Program-made: the position numbers and the translations under genes
From: Albitalea sp966211955
GTDB taxonomy: Bacteria > Pseudomonadota > Gammaproteobacteria > Burkholderiales > Burkholderiaceae_C
Direction of reading: 5' to 3'
Length of the DNA stretch: 64,000 bases
Assembly: GCA_966211955.1 (NCBI GenBank)
Contig: CBIHOF010000027.1
Span: forward strand, 6,740 to 70,739
Part shown: in pieces, positions 1 through 8,759 of the stretch
Layout of the letters: each line of letters begins with the position of its first letter
Position numbering within the stretch: the stretch's first letter is position 1
The notes under the pieces: generated by a model
What the model saw: the letters and a program-made list of their open reading frames with translations, nothing else
Databases searched by the model: none
What the model was told of the DNA's origin: nothing

Positions 1-1
1 T

Positions 2-124
2 GTGGATGCAGGTGCCATCCGCCCGGTCATTGACCGTGTCTTTGCGTTCGAAGCGACGAACGAAGCCCTGGCCCATGTTGAGAGCGGGCGCGCGAAGGGC
101 AAGGTCGTCGTCAAGGTGAGATGA
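2..124 (+). CDS. C-terminal end of a medium-chain (zinc-type) alcohol dehydrogenase / quinone reductase, 5' truncated by window
   Basis: Only the last 40 codons are present, read from base 2 to TGA at 122-124. The peptide has the typical MDR tail: IRPVIDRVFAFEATNEALAHV followed by ESGRAKGKVVVKV would be too long to cite in full, but the key elements are the PVIDRVF strand, the EA-x(2)-A-x(2)-HVESGRAxGKVV helix and the last strand. In this family that segment forms the end of the catalytic domain after the Rossmann fold. Substrate cannot be told from this fragment. It is unrelated to the glycan genes and marks the left border of the accessory region. Confidence 0.75.
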   Translation: MDAGAIRPVIDRVFAFEATNEALAHVESGRAKGKVVVKVR

Positions 125-306
125 GACGCTGGCCGTCCACGTCGCGAACGTGGCCCAGTCGAGTTCACCGGAGCGAAGCACGTGGGGCGCGCGGTGTCTT
201 CGGTACAATGCCCGCGGCGTCTTGGGTGGAGCGATTGGTTGAATGCATGGCCGTCGTACTCTCCTTGGCGTCATCGACCCTCGCAGGTCGGCAGGAGCAT
301 GAGATT

Positions 307-601
307 GCCGGGTTAGCTCAGTTGGTAGAGCACCCGCCTTGGACAAGAACGTACGAGTGCCCCTCTGGAAACGGAGGGAGTAGAACCCCTCAAATTCGGG
401 GAAAGCTAAGGTCCAGCTCCGGCTGGATACGCCAATCCCGAGCCAAGCCCATTTTGGGAAGGTGTAGAGACTAGACGGGGGGAGCCTAAGGCGCGTGCGC
501 TACGGCTAAGGGATAGTCCAGACCACGAACGTCAAGGCGGCGAAAGCCGAAGTGGTAAGGTAAGCGGAAGGTCGTCAGTTCGACTCTGACACCCGGCACC
601 A
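307..601 (+). tRNA. tRNA-Thr (anticodon UGU) interrupted by a group I intron
   Basis: Exon 1 is 307-340 and exon 2 is 560-601, with CCA encoded at 599-601. Joined, they give a 76-nt tRNA: perfect 7-bp acceptor stem (GCCGGGT with ACCCGGC), D arm GCTC..GAGC, anticodon loop CTTGTAA, T stem GTCAG/CTGAC with loop TTCGACT. The anticodon would be U34-G35-U36, i.e. Thr for ACA. The anticodon stem has four pairs plus a C27-A43 mismatch, so some reduction in quality is possible. The identity depends on the inferred splice sites (after U34, before G35). A TACAAT -10-like element lies near 204 in the otherwise featureless 125-306 leader. Confidence 0.8.
341..559 (+). ncRNA. Group I intron (Azoarcus-like, IC3 type) in the tRNA-Thr anticodon loop, 219 nt, no ORF
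   Basis: The conserved core is visible in order: P2 hairpin CCCTCTG-GAAA-CGGAGGG with a GNRA loop (about 362-379), the P element CAAATTCGGGGAAAGCTAAG, then CCGAGCCAAGC, AGGTGTAGAGACTAGACGG (R/P7 region), CTAAGGG-ATAGTCCAG (S element), and a P9 hairpin CGGC-GAAA-GCCG near 539-550. These blocks match, in order and wording, those I recall from the Azoarcus tRNA-Ile intron. The last intron base is G559 (omega-G) and the base before the 5' site is U340, as required. A GAG just before P2 could pair with exon CUU as the internal guide with a U-G wobble (inference). No endonuclease gene fits inside. Confidence 0.88.
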
Positions 602-636
602 CGATCTCATGGCAAGCCCCATCATTGGAATCGATG

Positions 637-662
637 CCCGGCCGCACCGCAGCGCGGCCGGG
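637..662 (-). terminator. GC hairpin downstream of TonB receptor 1
   Basis: CCCGGCCGC (637-645) and GCGGCCGGG (654-662) form a perfect 9-bp stem with an 8-nt loop, starting 8 bp past the receptor stop codon. No strong U tract follows on the minus strand, so intrinsic termination is only plausible. Confidence 0.4.
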
Positions 663-669
663 GCGCGAC

Positions 670-3600
670 TCAGAACGAGTAACGCATCTGCAAGGTGTAG
701 CGGCGTCCGGTGTAGAACGCGCCACGTTCCTTCAGGCCGATGGCCTGCTGCATGTACTGCCTGTACAGCGCATCGGTGAGGTTCTGCGCTTCGAATGCGA
801 CGCTCAGGTCGTCGGTCACCTTGTAGTGGACGCCCAGGTCGAGCTGGCCATAGGCTCCGCCCCATGTCGGCAACGCGTAGTTCACCGAGTAAGACTGGCC
901 CTTGTTCGGGCTGGCCGGGTTCTGGTCGATGCCGCTGCCGTCCGCCGTGCCGTAGGCGTTGATGGCCTGCAGGTACTTCGAACGCCAGCTGTAGGCCAGG
1001 CGCATGGACAGCGGGCCCTGGTCGTACAGCAGCGCCAGGTTGAACGCGTTCCTGGACAGGCCCGTCATGGGCAGGGTGCCGATGGCGTGGCCGTTGGTGT
1101 CGCAGCCTGCCAGGTCGCGCGTGAGGTTCGCGTCCACCGTGTCCTTGGGCGTGCACCACTCGCTCGTCACCGGTTCGTACATGCTCATGTGGCTGTCGAT
1201 GTAGGTGTAGTTGCCCGACAGCCCGAAGCCCGAGAGCCAGCCCGGCAGCTTGTCGAAATACTGCTGGTAGCCCACCTCGATGCCGCGTGCCCGGCCCTTC
1301 GCGCCGTTGACCGGCGCGGTGATGGCGAAGTCGTGCGCCTGGCCGCTCGAATCGGTGAGCGTGTAGCTCTTCGTGCGGCCGATGATGATGTCCTTGAGCT
1401 GCTTGTCGAACACCGCCACCGTGAACGAGCTGCTGCGCCCGAAGTAGTACTCCGCTGTCACGTCGAGGTTGTCCGACGTGGTCGGCTTGAGCATCGGATT
1501 GCCGCGCGCGGTGCCGGCATAGGTGATCGAGTCGAGTACCGTGACGTCGTTTCCTGACGCGTCCTTTTCCGTGTGCGTGTGCGGCGTCTGGCTCAGGGTC
1601 GTATAGGCCTGCATCTGGTAGAACTCCGGCCGCGTCATCCCCTTGGACGCAGCGAAGCGGAATTGCAGATCCTTGCTGGCCTTCATCTTGAGGTTCAGGC
1701 TGGGCAGCGTGTTGGTGTAGCTGTTGTTGAATTCCTGCTGGCCGGACTGCGCTGCAATCGTCGGAACGCCAGGCTGCGCATCTGGCGGAGTGAACAGCGT
1801 GTAGCCGACCGCACCGGACCTGGTGTGCACCACCCGCAAGCCCGCATTGCCCTCGACCGGAAAGGCCCAATCGTCGAAACCAAAACGCAGCTGGCTGTAC
1901 ACCGCCTGCGTGCGTTCGCTCTGCTCGTTCAGTCCCTTGTCGTCACCGTATTTGGCAGGGACCCACGCCGAGCCGCACGGGTTCGTCTTGCAGACCACGT
2001 TGGTGTAGCCGTGGAGCTTGAGGAAGCCCTGGTCGTTCACCAGTGACATGTTGGGCACGACGACCGCCGCCGGCATCGGCACCTTGCCGTTGAAGAAGTT
2101 GTCGAAGGTGTGCAGGCTGTTGTCCCCGGCAAAGCGCGGGTCGCCCATCCAGGCGAGGCCGCTCAGCGGCTGCCAGGAGTTGCCGACCGCCCAGGGCTGG
2201 GTGATCTGGGCCCAGTCGGAGTCGTGCGTCGAGCGGGTGTCCGCGTGCCGCTCGGTCAGGCGGACACCGAAGCGCAGGTCGTTGAGCACGGGATGCTCGA
2301 AGTTGTACGTGGCGTCGCCACGCCACGCCTTCTCGGTGGCCTCCGCGTGGTCGCGGTGTTCCTGCGCGAAGCCCCAGTAGTAGTTCGCCGGGTCCGCCAG
2401 GTAGGCGCGGTCCGAGGCGTCGAAGGTGAAGCTCGCGGGTGAGGTGCGCAGGTCCACCGTCTGCTTTGGAATCCAGCCGCCGGTGCCCACCGTGTAGTCG
2501 GTGCCGTCGGAGAGGGCCTTGATGTACTGCAGGTCCGAGCTGAAGGACCAGCGCGGCGACGCGTTCCACGCCACGTTCCAGGAGAAGTCGCGCGTGTCGG
2601 CCGTGCGGCTAGCGAAGCGCGAGTCGGTGCCGAAGCCGATGCCGCCGACGCCTGGCTTGTCGGGGGCGATGTCCTGCCCACGCAGCGTTCCTGTCAGCAG
2701 GGCGCCGTTGCCGTCGAAGGTGGCGCCGGGGTCGAGCGTCGCCTTGCTCGGGTCGGTGGCCAGGAAGAACGCATGCTCGGTCGTTTCCATCGTGTACTTC
2801 GACCTGAAGTACGTGAGCGAGGAAGAGACGTCGTTCTTGCGCCATTGGAGCGCGGCGTACTGGCCGTCGCGAGTGCGGTCGAAGTCGTTGGAGGTCCAGC
2901 TGCCGCCCGGGGAAACCCAGCGCAGTTCGCCACTGTTGTCGCCCACGACGGCATTGGTGCGCGGAACGTATGGCGAGACCTGCATGCCGTCGCTGTGCGT
3001 GGCGATCTTCGAGTGCGCGATGTCCACCAGGGCGCCGAACTTGCCAAGCTCGGTGTCCCAGGTGTTCGACACCAGCCCGGAGAACGACGGCTCGGCCTTG
3101 CCGCCGCGCAGCGTCGAGCGTGAGGCCTCCACCGACAACGCGCCCTTCAAGCCCTTGAAGTCGAAAGGCAGGGCGGTGCGCAGGTTCACCAGGCCACCGA
3201 CCGCACCCTCGATCTGCCAGGCGGACGGGTTCTTGTAGACGTCCACGCCCGACATCAGCTCCGGCGGCACGTCCTCGAAGCTCAACGCGCGTCCGCCATT
3301 GGCCGAGAACGAGTCGCGGCCGTTGAGCTCGGAGCGCACATAGCTCAGACCGCGGATCGACACGCCGGTACCTTCTGCGGCGAAGTGCTGGATGCCATCG
3401 CCCACGCCCTGCAGCGGATCAGCCCGGTTCAGCGTGCGGTCGATGGTGACGCCCGGGATGCGCTGCAGCACTTCGGTGACGGACTTGTCGGGCAGCTTGC
3501 CGATGTCGTCGGCGACGATCGAATCGACGATCTCGTCGGCGTTCTTCTTGATCGTCTGCGCGCTCTCGAGGGCCTTGCGCTGGCCGGTGATGACGACGGT

Positions 3601-3774
3601 CTCGAGCTTCGTCGAGTCCTTCTTTTCATCGTCTTTCTTCTTGCCCGCGGGGGCCGATGCGACCGCCGCAGGCGCCGGTGCCTGCTCTTGCTGCGCCAGT
3701 GCGACGCCACAGCACATCAGTGCGGCTTGTGCTGCCGCCGCGGACAGCGCGGTTCTCTTGAAGTGTCTCCTCAT
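670..3774 (-). CDS. TonB-dependent outer-membrane receptor 1
   Basis: A 1034-residue porin-type transporter that moves large ligands across the outer membrane using TonB energy. The N-terminus is a signal peptide (MRRHFKRTALSAAAAQAALM...ALAQ), then a Lys/Pro/Ala linker, a TonB-box-like ETVVITG, and the plug (DEIVDSIVADDIGKLPDKS, VTEVLQRIPGVTIDR, RPELMSGVDVYKN-type segment, VGGLVNLRTALPFDFKG). The protein ends in YTLQMRYSF, with the terminal Phe typical of beta-barrels. ATG 3774 is preferred over an in-frame TTG at 3792 because GAGG lies 8 bases upstream of it. It belongs to the large proteobacterial glycan-type receptors that pair with tryptophan-halogenase-like genes, as here. Conserved box a and a G10 tract lie in its leader. 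Ligand unknown; membership in the xylR-type box group suggests a glycan. Confidence 0.92.
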   Translation of the reverse strand: MRRHFKRTALSAAAAQAALMCCGVALAQQEQAPAPAAVASAPAGKKKDDEKKDSTKLETVVITGQRKALESAQTIKKNADEIVDSIVADDIGKLPDKSVTEVLQRIPGVTIDRTLNRADPLQGVGDGIQHFAAEGTGVSIRGLSYVRSELNGRDSFSANGGRALSFEDVPPELMSGVDVYKNPSAWQIEGAVGGLVNLRTALPFDFKGLKGALSVEASRSTLRGGKAEPSFSGLVSNTWDTELGKFGALVDIAHSKIATHSDGMQVSPYVPRTNAVVGDNSGELRWVSPGGSWTSNDFDRTRDGQYAALQWRKNDVSSSLTYFRSKYTMETTEHAFFLATDPSKATLDPGATFDGNGALLTGTLRGQDIAPDKPGVGGIGFGTDSRFASRTADTRDFSWNVAWNASPRWSFSSDLQYIKALSDGTDYTVGTGGWIPKQTVDLRTSPASFTFDASDRAYLADPANYYWGFAQEHRDHAEATEKAWRGDATYNFEHPVLNDLRFGVRLTERHADTRSTHDSDWAQITQPWAVGNSWQPLSGLAWMGDPRFAGDNSLHTFDNFFNGKVPMPAAVVVPNMSLVNDQGFLKLHGYTNVVCKTNPCGSAWVPAKYGDDKGLNEQSERTQAVYSQLRFGFDDWAFPVEGNAGLRVVHTRSGAVGYTLFTPPDAQPGVPTIAAQSGQQEFNNSYTNTLPSLNLKMKASKDLQFRFAASKGMTRPEFYQMQAYTTLSQTPHTHTEKDASGNDVTVLDSITYAGTARGNPMLKPTTSDNLDVTAEYYFGRSSSFTVAVFDKQLKDIIIGRTKSYTLTDSSGQAHDFAITAPVNGAKGRARGIEVGYQQYFDKLPGWLSGFGLSGNYTYIDSHMSMYEPVTSEWCTPKDTVDANLTRDLAGCDTNGHAIGTLPMTGLSRNAFNLALLYDQGPLSMRLAYSWRSKYLQAINAYGTADGSGIDQNPASPNKGQSYSVNYALPTWGGAYGQLDLGVHYKVTDDLSVAFEAQNLTDALYRQYMQQAIGLKERGAFYTGRRYTLQMRYSF

Positions 3775-3802
3775 TCTGTGGTCCTCTATCAAGTCGGTTT
3801 AC

Positions 3803-3812
3803 GGGGGGGGGG
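3803..3812. repeat. Homopolymeric G10 tract in the leader of TonB receptor 1
   Basis: Ten consecutive G (C on the coding strand of the receptor) lie 28-38 bp upstream of the ATG and between the start and box a. Tracts of this length are prone to slipped-strand changes; no other run this long was noticed in the window. Confidence 0.7.
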
Positions 3813-3884
3813 CGGCGCCGAGGCCGCGGGGATCAACCGGAAGCGATGAAGATGAACAGCACTTTCAATCTGGGCGAGAGATTC

Positions 3885-3925
3885 ATTTGTTCGCCGTACG
3901 AAAGAAATCGGCATAAACACCTAAG
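3885..3925 (-). promoter_or_regulatory. Conserved box a (XylR-like operator/promoter element), receptor 1 / halogenase divergent region
   Basis: Read on the minus strand it is CTTAGGTGTTTATGCC, GATTTCTTTCGT, then ACGG and CGAACAAAT. It matches the other copies in order but is 4 bp shorter between the TTTCG and CGAAC half-sites. It points toward receptor 1 (ATG 3774, 111 bp away); the halogenase gene starts on the other side. Confidence 0.75.
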
Positions 3926-4005
3926 TGCCATCTGATAAGGCGGGCGCAGACTCGAGTCTGGAAACGGGAAGCAAGTCGTGCATCAGCGCATGACTGGTGT
4001 TGCAC

Positions 4006-5523
4006 ATGAACGAGAGATCCATCCGCAAGATCGTGATCGTCGGCGGCGGAACCGCCGGCTGGATGGCAGCTGCGCCGCTCGCGCAGATGCTCCTCGGGCA
4101 CGCCGGCCACCCTTGCGAGATCGTGCTGGTCGAGTCGCCCGAGATCGGCACGATCGGCGTGGGCGAGGCCACGCTGCCGACGATTCGCTACTTCAACCAG
4201 CTCCTGGGCCTGGACAACGTCGACTTCATCAAGAGGACGCAAGCGAGCTTCAAGCTCGGCATCGAGTTCAAGGACTGGGGGCATCTCGGCCATCGCTTCT
4301 TCCACGGCTTTGGCGGCTTCGGGCCGGCCATCCACAACCGCTCGTCGTTCAACTTCTGGCTGCGCCTGGCGAAGGCCGGCGACATGCCCTCGTACGAGGA
4401 GTGGTCCACCGCCACCGTGATGGCGCGGCAGAACCGCTTCGCCCCGCCCGCGGGTGATCAACCCTCGGCGTCCAACGCCTACTCGTACGCCTTCCACTTC
4501 GATGCGGGGCTGTATGCCGCCTACTTGCGCCACTACGCGATGCAGCGCGGAACCAAGCGCATCGAGGGCACGATCGTCGACGTCGAACTGCGTCCGGAAG
4601 ACGGCTTCGTCGCCGCGTTGAAGCTTCGCGACGGCCGGCGCATCGACGGCGACCTGTTCGTCGACTGTTCAGGGTTTCGCGCGCTGCTGATCGGCGACGC
4701 GATGAAGTCGCCCTACGAGGACTGGAGCAGTTGGCTGCCCTGCAACAGCGCCCAGGCCGTGCCCTGTGCACGCATCGACCCGCTTACGCCATACACGACC
4801 TCCACCGCACGCACCGCGGGGTGGCAATGGCGCATCCCGCTTCAGCACCGCACGGGCAACGGACACGTCTATTGCAGCGGCTTCACCAGCGATGAACAGG
4901 CTGCACAGGTGCTGCTCGACAGCCTCGACGGCCAGGCACTCGACTCGCCACGCCAGCTGCGCTTCACCACCGGCCTCAGACGTGCGGCCTGGGTGAAGAA
5001 CGTGGTGGCGGTGGGATTGTCCTCGGGCTTCCTCGAGCCACTGGAGTCCACCAGCATCCAGCTCATCATGGACGGCATCGGCCGACTGGTCGAGCTGATG
5101 CCCGATCGTGATTTCCGGCCGGGGTTGGCGGCGGAGTTCAACCGCAGGATGGCCAGGCAGTACGAGTCGATCCGCGACTTCATCGTCTTGCACTACAAGC
5201 TCACGCAGCGCACCGATTCCGAGTTCTGGCGCCACTGCGCGGCCATGCCCATCCCCGACACGCTGCAGCACCAGATCGAGCTGTTCCGCGACAGCGGCCG
5301 CGTGATCATCCTGGACCCCGACAGCTTCGCCGAAGCGTCGTGGATCTCCATGATGTACGGCCTGGGACTGGTGCCGCGGACGCAGGAGCCGTTCGTCGGT
5401 CTCGTGGACGAGAAGGCGCTGCGCACGCACTTCATGAAGCTGCACCAGGCGATCGCCGGCACCGTCGCGTCCATGCCGCAGCACGCCGCCTTCATCGATC
5501 GCTACGCGAGGGCGCCCGCCTAG
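4006..5523 (+). CDS. Tryptophan-halogenase-family flavoprotein (TonB-receptor-associated type)
   Basis: About 505 residues. The N-terminal IVIVGGGTAGWMAAAPLA is the FAD-binding GxGxxG region of flavin-dependent halogenases. ASFKLGIEFKDWG corresponds to the segment that carries the catalytic Lys in characterised halogenases, and GWQWRIPLQHR carries the WxWxIP signature. GFLEPLESTSIQLI is the usual second family motif. In the known family the enzyme chlorinates Trp or other aromatics with FADH2, but members beside glycan-type TonB receptors in proteobacteria have no proven substrate. ATG 4006 begins the conserved sequence; GTG 3997 in frame is an alternative, and neither has a clear SD. It diverges from receptor 1 across box a. 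Confidence 0.85.
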   Translation: MNERSIRKIVIVGGGTAGWMAAAPLAQMLLGHAGHPCEIVLVESPEIGTIGVGEATLPTIRYFNQLLGLDNVDFIKRTQASFKLGIEFKDWGHLGHRFFHGFGGFGPAIHNRSSFNFWLRLAKAGDMPSYEEWSTATVMARQNRFAPPAGDQPSASNAYSYAFHFDAGLYAAYLRHYAMQRGTKRIEGTIVDVELRPEDGFVAALKLRDGRRIDGDLFVDCSGFRALLIGDAMKSPYEDWSSWLPCNSAQAVPCARIDPLTPYTTSTARTAGWQWRIPLQHRTGNGHVYCSGFTSDEQAAQVLLDSLDGQALDSPRQLRFTTGLRRAAWVKNVVAVGLSSGFLEPLESTSIQLIMDGIGRLVELMPDRDFRPGLAAEFNRRMARQYESIRDFIVLHYKLTQRTDSEFWRHCAAMPIPDTLQHQIELFRDSGRVIILDPDSFAEASWISMMYGLGLVPRTQEPFVGLVDEKALRTHFMKLHQAIAGTVASMPQHAAFIDRYARAPA

Positions 5524-5640
5524 TCGCGGCCTGCGTCGAGGCGGATCGAGCGTGTGCGTCCGCTCGCCTGCACGGCATGGCACGCAGCTCAAGGACCACA
5601 GTCGGACTTCAAGAAGAACAGAGATGGGGAGGAGACATCA

Positions 5641-6783
5641 ATGAACAAGAGGAAGGCCATGGCGTGGGTGCGGCGCCTGCGCTGGTGGATCGTGGTCGGG
5701 CTCGCCATCCTCGGGTGGCAGGTCTGGAGTCGCGCCACTGTCGTGCCGCCACCGCCACCTGCGACGGGCGAGGTGAAGCGGGTGGACATCGTGCAGACGG
5801 TGCAGGCCGCGGGCACCTTGCAAGCCCGCACGCGCGTGGACGTTGGTGCGCAGATCGGTGGCCAGGTCAAGGACATCCCGGTCGTCCTGGGCCAGGCGGT
5901 CAAGAAGGGCGACCTGCTGGTGCTGATCGACCCCGAACTCGCCCAAAGCGAGGTGGCGCGTGCCGAGGCCTCGCTCGCGCAGCAGCGTGCGCAGCTGGAC
6001 GCGCGCCGCATCGACCTGGCTGCCGCCCAGCGCGAGGCCGAGCGGCAGCGCCGCCTGCTCGTGGGTGAGGCCACCGCGGCCAACGAAGCAGAGAAGGCCG
6101 AGAACGACGTCGCCAAGCTCGAAGCCGACGTGCGCGGCCAGGCGGCCAACCTCGCGCAGCTGCAGGCCCAGCTCGACCGCAGCAAGGTCAACCTCGCGTA
6201 CACCCGCATCACGGCGCCCATGGATGGCGTGGTGGTCAACATTCCAGTGCAGGTCGGCCAGACGGTGATCGCGGTGCAGATCACGCCGGTGATGGTCACG
6301 GTTGCGGACCTCGACACGATCACCGTGCGCACCAAGGTGCCCGAGGCCGACGTGCAATTGCTCAAGCCCGGCCAGAAGGCCAGCTTTGCCACGCTGTCGG
6401 GTGACGGCCGGCGCTACGACGGGCGGCTGCGCGTGATCCAGCCCATTCCCGAGCGCGCCGGCAATGCCGTCTTCTACAACGCGCTGTTCGAGGTGGACAA
6501 CCGCGACCGCAAGCTCTTCGCCGACATGACCGTGCAGGTCGACATCGAGACCGGCGAAGCGCGGCAGGTGCTGGCCGTGCCGGTCGTGGCGCTCGGAGAG
6601 CGCGGGCGGGACGGCAGCTTTGCGGTCGAAGTCATCGGCCGCGACGGCAAGAACGCCACGCGCAAGATCCGCACCGGCCTGCACGACGCTGCCAATGTGC
6701 AGGTGCTGTCGGGCCTGGAGGCCGGGGAGAAGGTCTTGCTCGCGCCGCCACCGGGAATGCCTGCCGGCGTCCCGTCGACCTGA
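5641..6783 (+). CDS. macA: MacA-like periplasmic adaptor of a tripartite efflux pump
   Basis: 380 residues. One N-terminal membrane segment (RRLRWWIVVGLAILGWQVW, about 8-27) anchors it; a biotinyl/lipoyl half-motif (AGTLQARTRVDVGAQIGGQV), a long coiled-coil hairpin rich in Ala, Gln and Arg (about 95-185) and the second lipoyl half (RITAPMDGVVV) follow, then a beta-barrel and membrane-proximal domain. This is the HlyD/MacA order. GGAGGAG lies 8-14 bases before ATG 5641. It is followed 2 bp later by macB and then an outer-membrane factor, so the three form one operon. Substrate (macrolide, peptide, lipid) cannot be told. Confidence 0.92.
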   Translation: MNKRKAMAWVRRLRWWIVVGLAILGWQVWSRATVVPPPPPATGEVKRVDIVQTVQAAGTLQARTRVDVGAQIGGQVKDIPVVLGQAVKKGDLLVLIDPELAQSEVARAEASLAQQRAQLDARRIDLAAAQREAERQRRLLVGEATAANEAEKAENDVAKLEADVRGQAANLAQLQAQLDRSKVNLAYTRITAPMDGVVVNIPVQVGQTVIAVQITPVMVTVADLDTITVRTKVPEADVQLLKPGQKASFATLSGDGRRYDGRLRVIQPIPERAGNAVFYNALFEVDNRDRKLFADMTVQVDIETGEARQVLAVPVVALGERGRDGSFAVEVIGRDGKNATRKIRTGLHDAANVQVLSGLEAGEKVLLAPPPGMPAGVPST

Positions 6784-6785
6784 CG

Positions 6786-8759
6786 ATGGCGCTGATCGAG
6801 CTGCACGAGGTCGAGCGGCACTACCGGCTCGGCGACAACGACGTGGCGGCGCTGGCGGGCGCGAGCCTGCGCATCGAGGCCGGCGAATACGTGGCGATCA
6901 TCGGCCAGTCGGGCTCGGGCAAGAGCACGCTGATGAACGTGCTCGGCTGCCTGGACAAGCCGACGTCCGGCCACTATCGAATCGCCGGCCGCGACACGGG
7001 TGCCTTGCAGCCGGACGAACTCGCGGCGCTGCGACGCGAGCACTTCGGCTTCATCTTCCAGCGCTACCACCTGCTCGGCCACCTCGATGCCTGCGCCAAC
7101 GCCGCGCTGCCTGCGGTGTACACCGGCGAGGGCATGCACTCGCGGCGGGCGCGCGCGCGTGCCTTGCTCGTGCGCCTGGGCCTGGCCGACCGGCTGGATC
7201 ACAAGCCCACCGAGCTGAGCGGCGGCCAGCAGCAGCGCGTGAGCGTCGCACGTGCCCTGATGAACGGCGGCCAGGTCATCCTCGCCGACGAGCCCACCGG
7301 CGCGCTCGACTCGGCCAGCGGCGCCGAGATGCTGCGCCTGCTGGGCGAGCTGAACGCGCGCGGGCACACGGTGATCATCGTGACCCACGACGCGAGCGTG
7401 GCGGCGCAGGCGCACCGCGTGATCGCGATGAAGGACGGGCGTATCGTCAGCGACCCCGGCACACCCGCCGGCCACGTGGGCGCGGCGTTCGACGCGACGC
7501 CGCCGAAGCAGGGCGGCCGCCTGCAGCGTGCCGCAGTGCAATGGCGCGAGGCCGTGCAGACGGCCTGGGCCGCGCTGCGCGCCAGTCGTCTGCGCAGTGC
7601 ACTGTCGATGCTCGGCATCAGCATCGGCATCGCCTCGGTGGTGTCGATCGTGGCACTGACCTCGTCGGCCAGGCGCTCGATCGAATCCGACGTGGCCAGC
7701 TTCATGTCGGGCCGCATTGCCGTGTGGCGCGGCAATGCCGGCCTGCCGCCGGGCAGCCAGCCCAAGGCCTTCCAGCCGGCGGAGATCGACAGCCTGCGCG
7801 CCTTGCCCGGTGTCACCGGCGTCAACCTTGACCGGCAGTCGCAGCTGACCGCGCGCCAGGGCTCGCGCGATTCGCAAGTCACCGCGCGCAGCGCCGGGCC
7901 GCAATCGCTTGCGGCACGCAAGCTCAAGATCGTCGCGGGCCGCTACTTCAACGCGCTCGACCAGCGTGACGACACCCAGGTCGCCGTGATCGACAAGAAG
8001 GCGCGGGACAGCCTCTTCAAGCCGGGCGAGTCACCCGTCGGCCGCAAGCTGATGCTCATGCTCGGCGGCATGGCCGATGGTGCCTGGGCCGCACTGCCGG
8101 TGACGGTGGTCGGCGTGGTGGACAGCGACACGGCGCTGCTGCCGGGCGCGAGCTGGATCGGCGAGGTGCTCATTCCCGAAGGCAGCTTCACCCGCAAGAT
8201 CGACGCGCGCATCGACTATGACCACTTCGACTTGCTGCTCGTTCCCGGCACCTCGCCCGACCGCGTGCGCGCGCAGCTCGTGCATCGCCTGCGCGCACTG
8301 CACGGCGCCGAAGACTTCTCGACCTGGAACGGCGAAGAGGAATTCCGCAAGTTCACCAACATCACGGCCAGCCTGGCGGCGGTGTTTGCAGGCGTCGCCG
8401 CCATCGCATTGCTCGTGGGAGGCGTGGGCGTGATGAACATCATGCTGGTCTCGGTGTCCGAGCGAACGCGCGAGATCGGCATCCGCATGGCCGTCGGTGC
8501 GCGGCGCAGCGACATGCTGCTGCAGTTCCTGGTCGAGGCCGTGGTGCTCTGCTGCCTCGGCGGCCTGGTGGGCGTGGCATTGAGCTGGGTGGCGGCTGCG
8601 GCGTTCAACCATGCACAGCACCAGCTGCATGTGTCGGTCAGCTGGGACGCGCTGGTGGTGGCCTTCGCGGTCTCCAGCGGCGTGGGCCTGCTGTTCGGTA
8701 CGCTGCCGGCGCGGCGTGCCGCGGCCCTGAGCCCGGTCGATGCCCTGGCCCGCGAATGA
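6786..8759 (+). CDS. macB: MacB-like ABC efflux transporter (fused ATPase and permease)
   Basis: 657 residues, normal for MacB. The N-terminal ATPase has Walker A GQSGSGKST (about 39-47), signature LSGGQQQR, Walker B VILADEPTGALD and the switch His in IIVTHDAS. The C-terminal half has the four-helix MacB topology: one helix near 275, a large periplasmic domain (about 300-510), and three helices at the end with the FtsX/MacB segment MNIMLVSVSERTREIGIRMA. It acts in the inner membrane with the adaptor upstream. Its last four bases (ATGA) overlap the start of the outer-membrane factor gene. Confidence 0.94.
   Translation: MALIELHEVERHYRLGDNDVAALAGASLRIEAGEYVAIIGQSGSGKSTLMNVLGCLDKPTSGHYRIAGRDTGALQPDELAALRREHFGFIFQRYHLLGHLDACANAALPAVYTGEGMHSRRARARALLVRLGLADRLDHKPTELSGGQQQRVSVARALMNGGQVILADEPTGALDSASGAEMLRLLGELNARGHTVIIVTHDASVAAQAHRVIAMKDGRIVSDPGTPAGHVGAAFDATPPKQGGRLQRAAVQWREAVQTAWAALRASRLRSALSMLGISIGIASVVSIVALTSSARRSIESDVASFMSGRIAVWRGNAGLPPGSQPKAFQPAEIDSLRALPGVTGVNLDRQSQLTARQGSRDSQVTARSAGPQSLAARKLKIVAGRYFNALDQRDDTQVAVIDKKARDSLFKPGESPVGRKLMLMLGGMADGAWAALPVTVVGVVDSDTALLPGASWIGEVLIPEGSFTRKIDARIDYDHFDLLLVPGTSPDRVRAQLVHRLRALHGAEDFSTWNGEEEFRKFTNITASLAAVFAGVAAIALLVGGVGVMNIMLVSVSERTREIGIRMAVGARRSDMLLQFLVEAVVLCCLGGLVGVALSWVAAAAFNHAQHQLHVSVSWDALVVAFAVSSGVGLLFGTLPARRAAALSPVDALARE

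Noticed and set aside
2..601. tRNA-Thr as an integration site of a genomic island
   Set aside because: No integrase gene and no direct repeat of the tRNA 3' end was noticed in the window; the right border is not included, so this stays unsupported.
575..2569. Long open frames antisense or out of frame to receptor 1 (for example 431 and 310 codons)
   Set aside because: They are Arg/Ala/His-rich translations of a GC-rich gene in other frames; none has a family motif, and the receptor frame explains the region.
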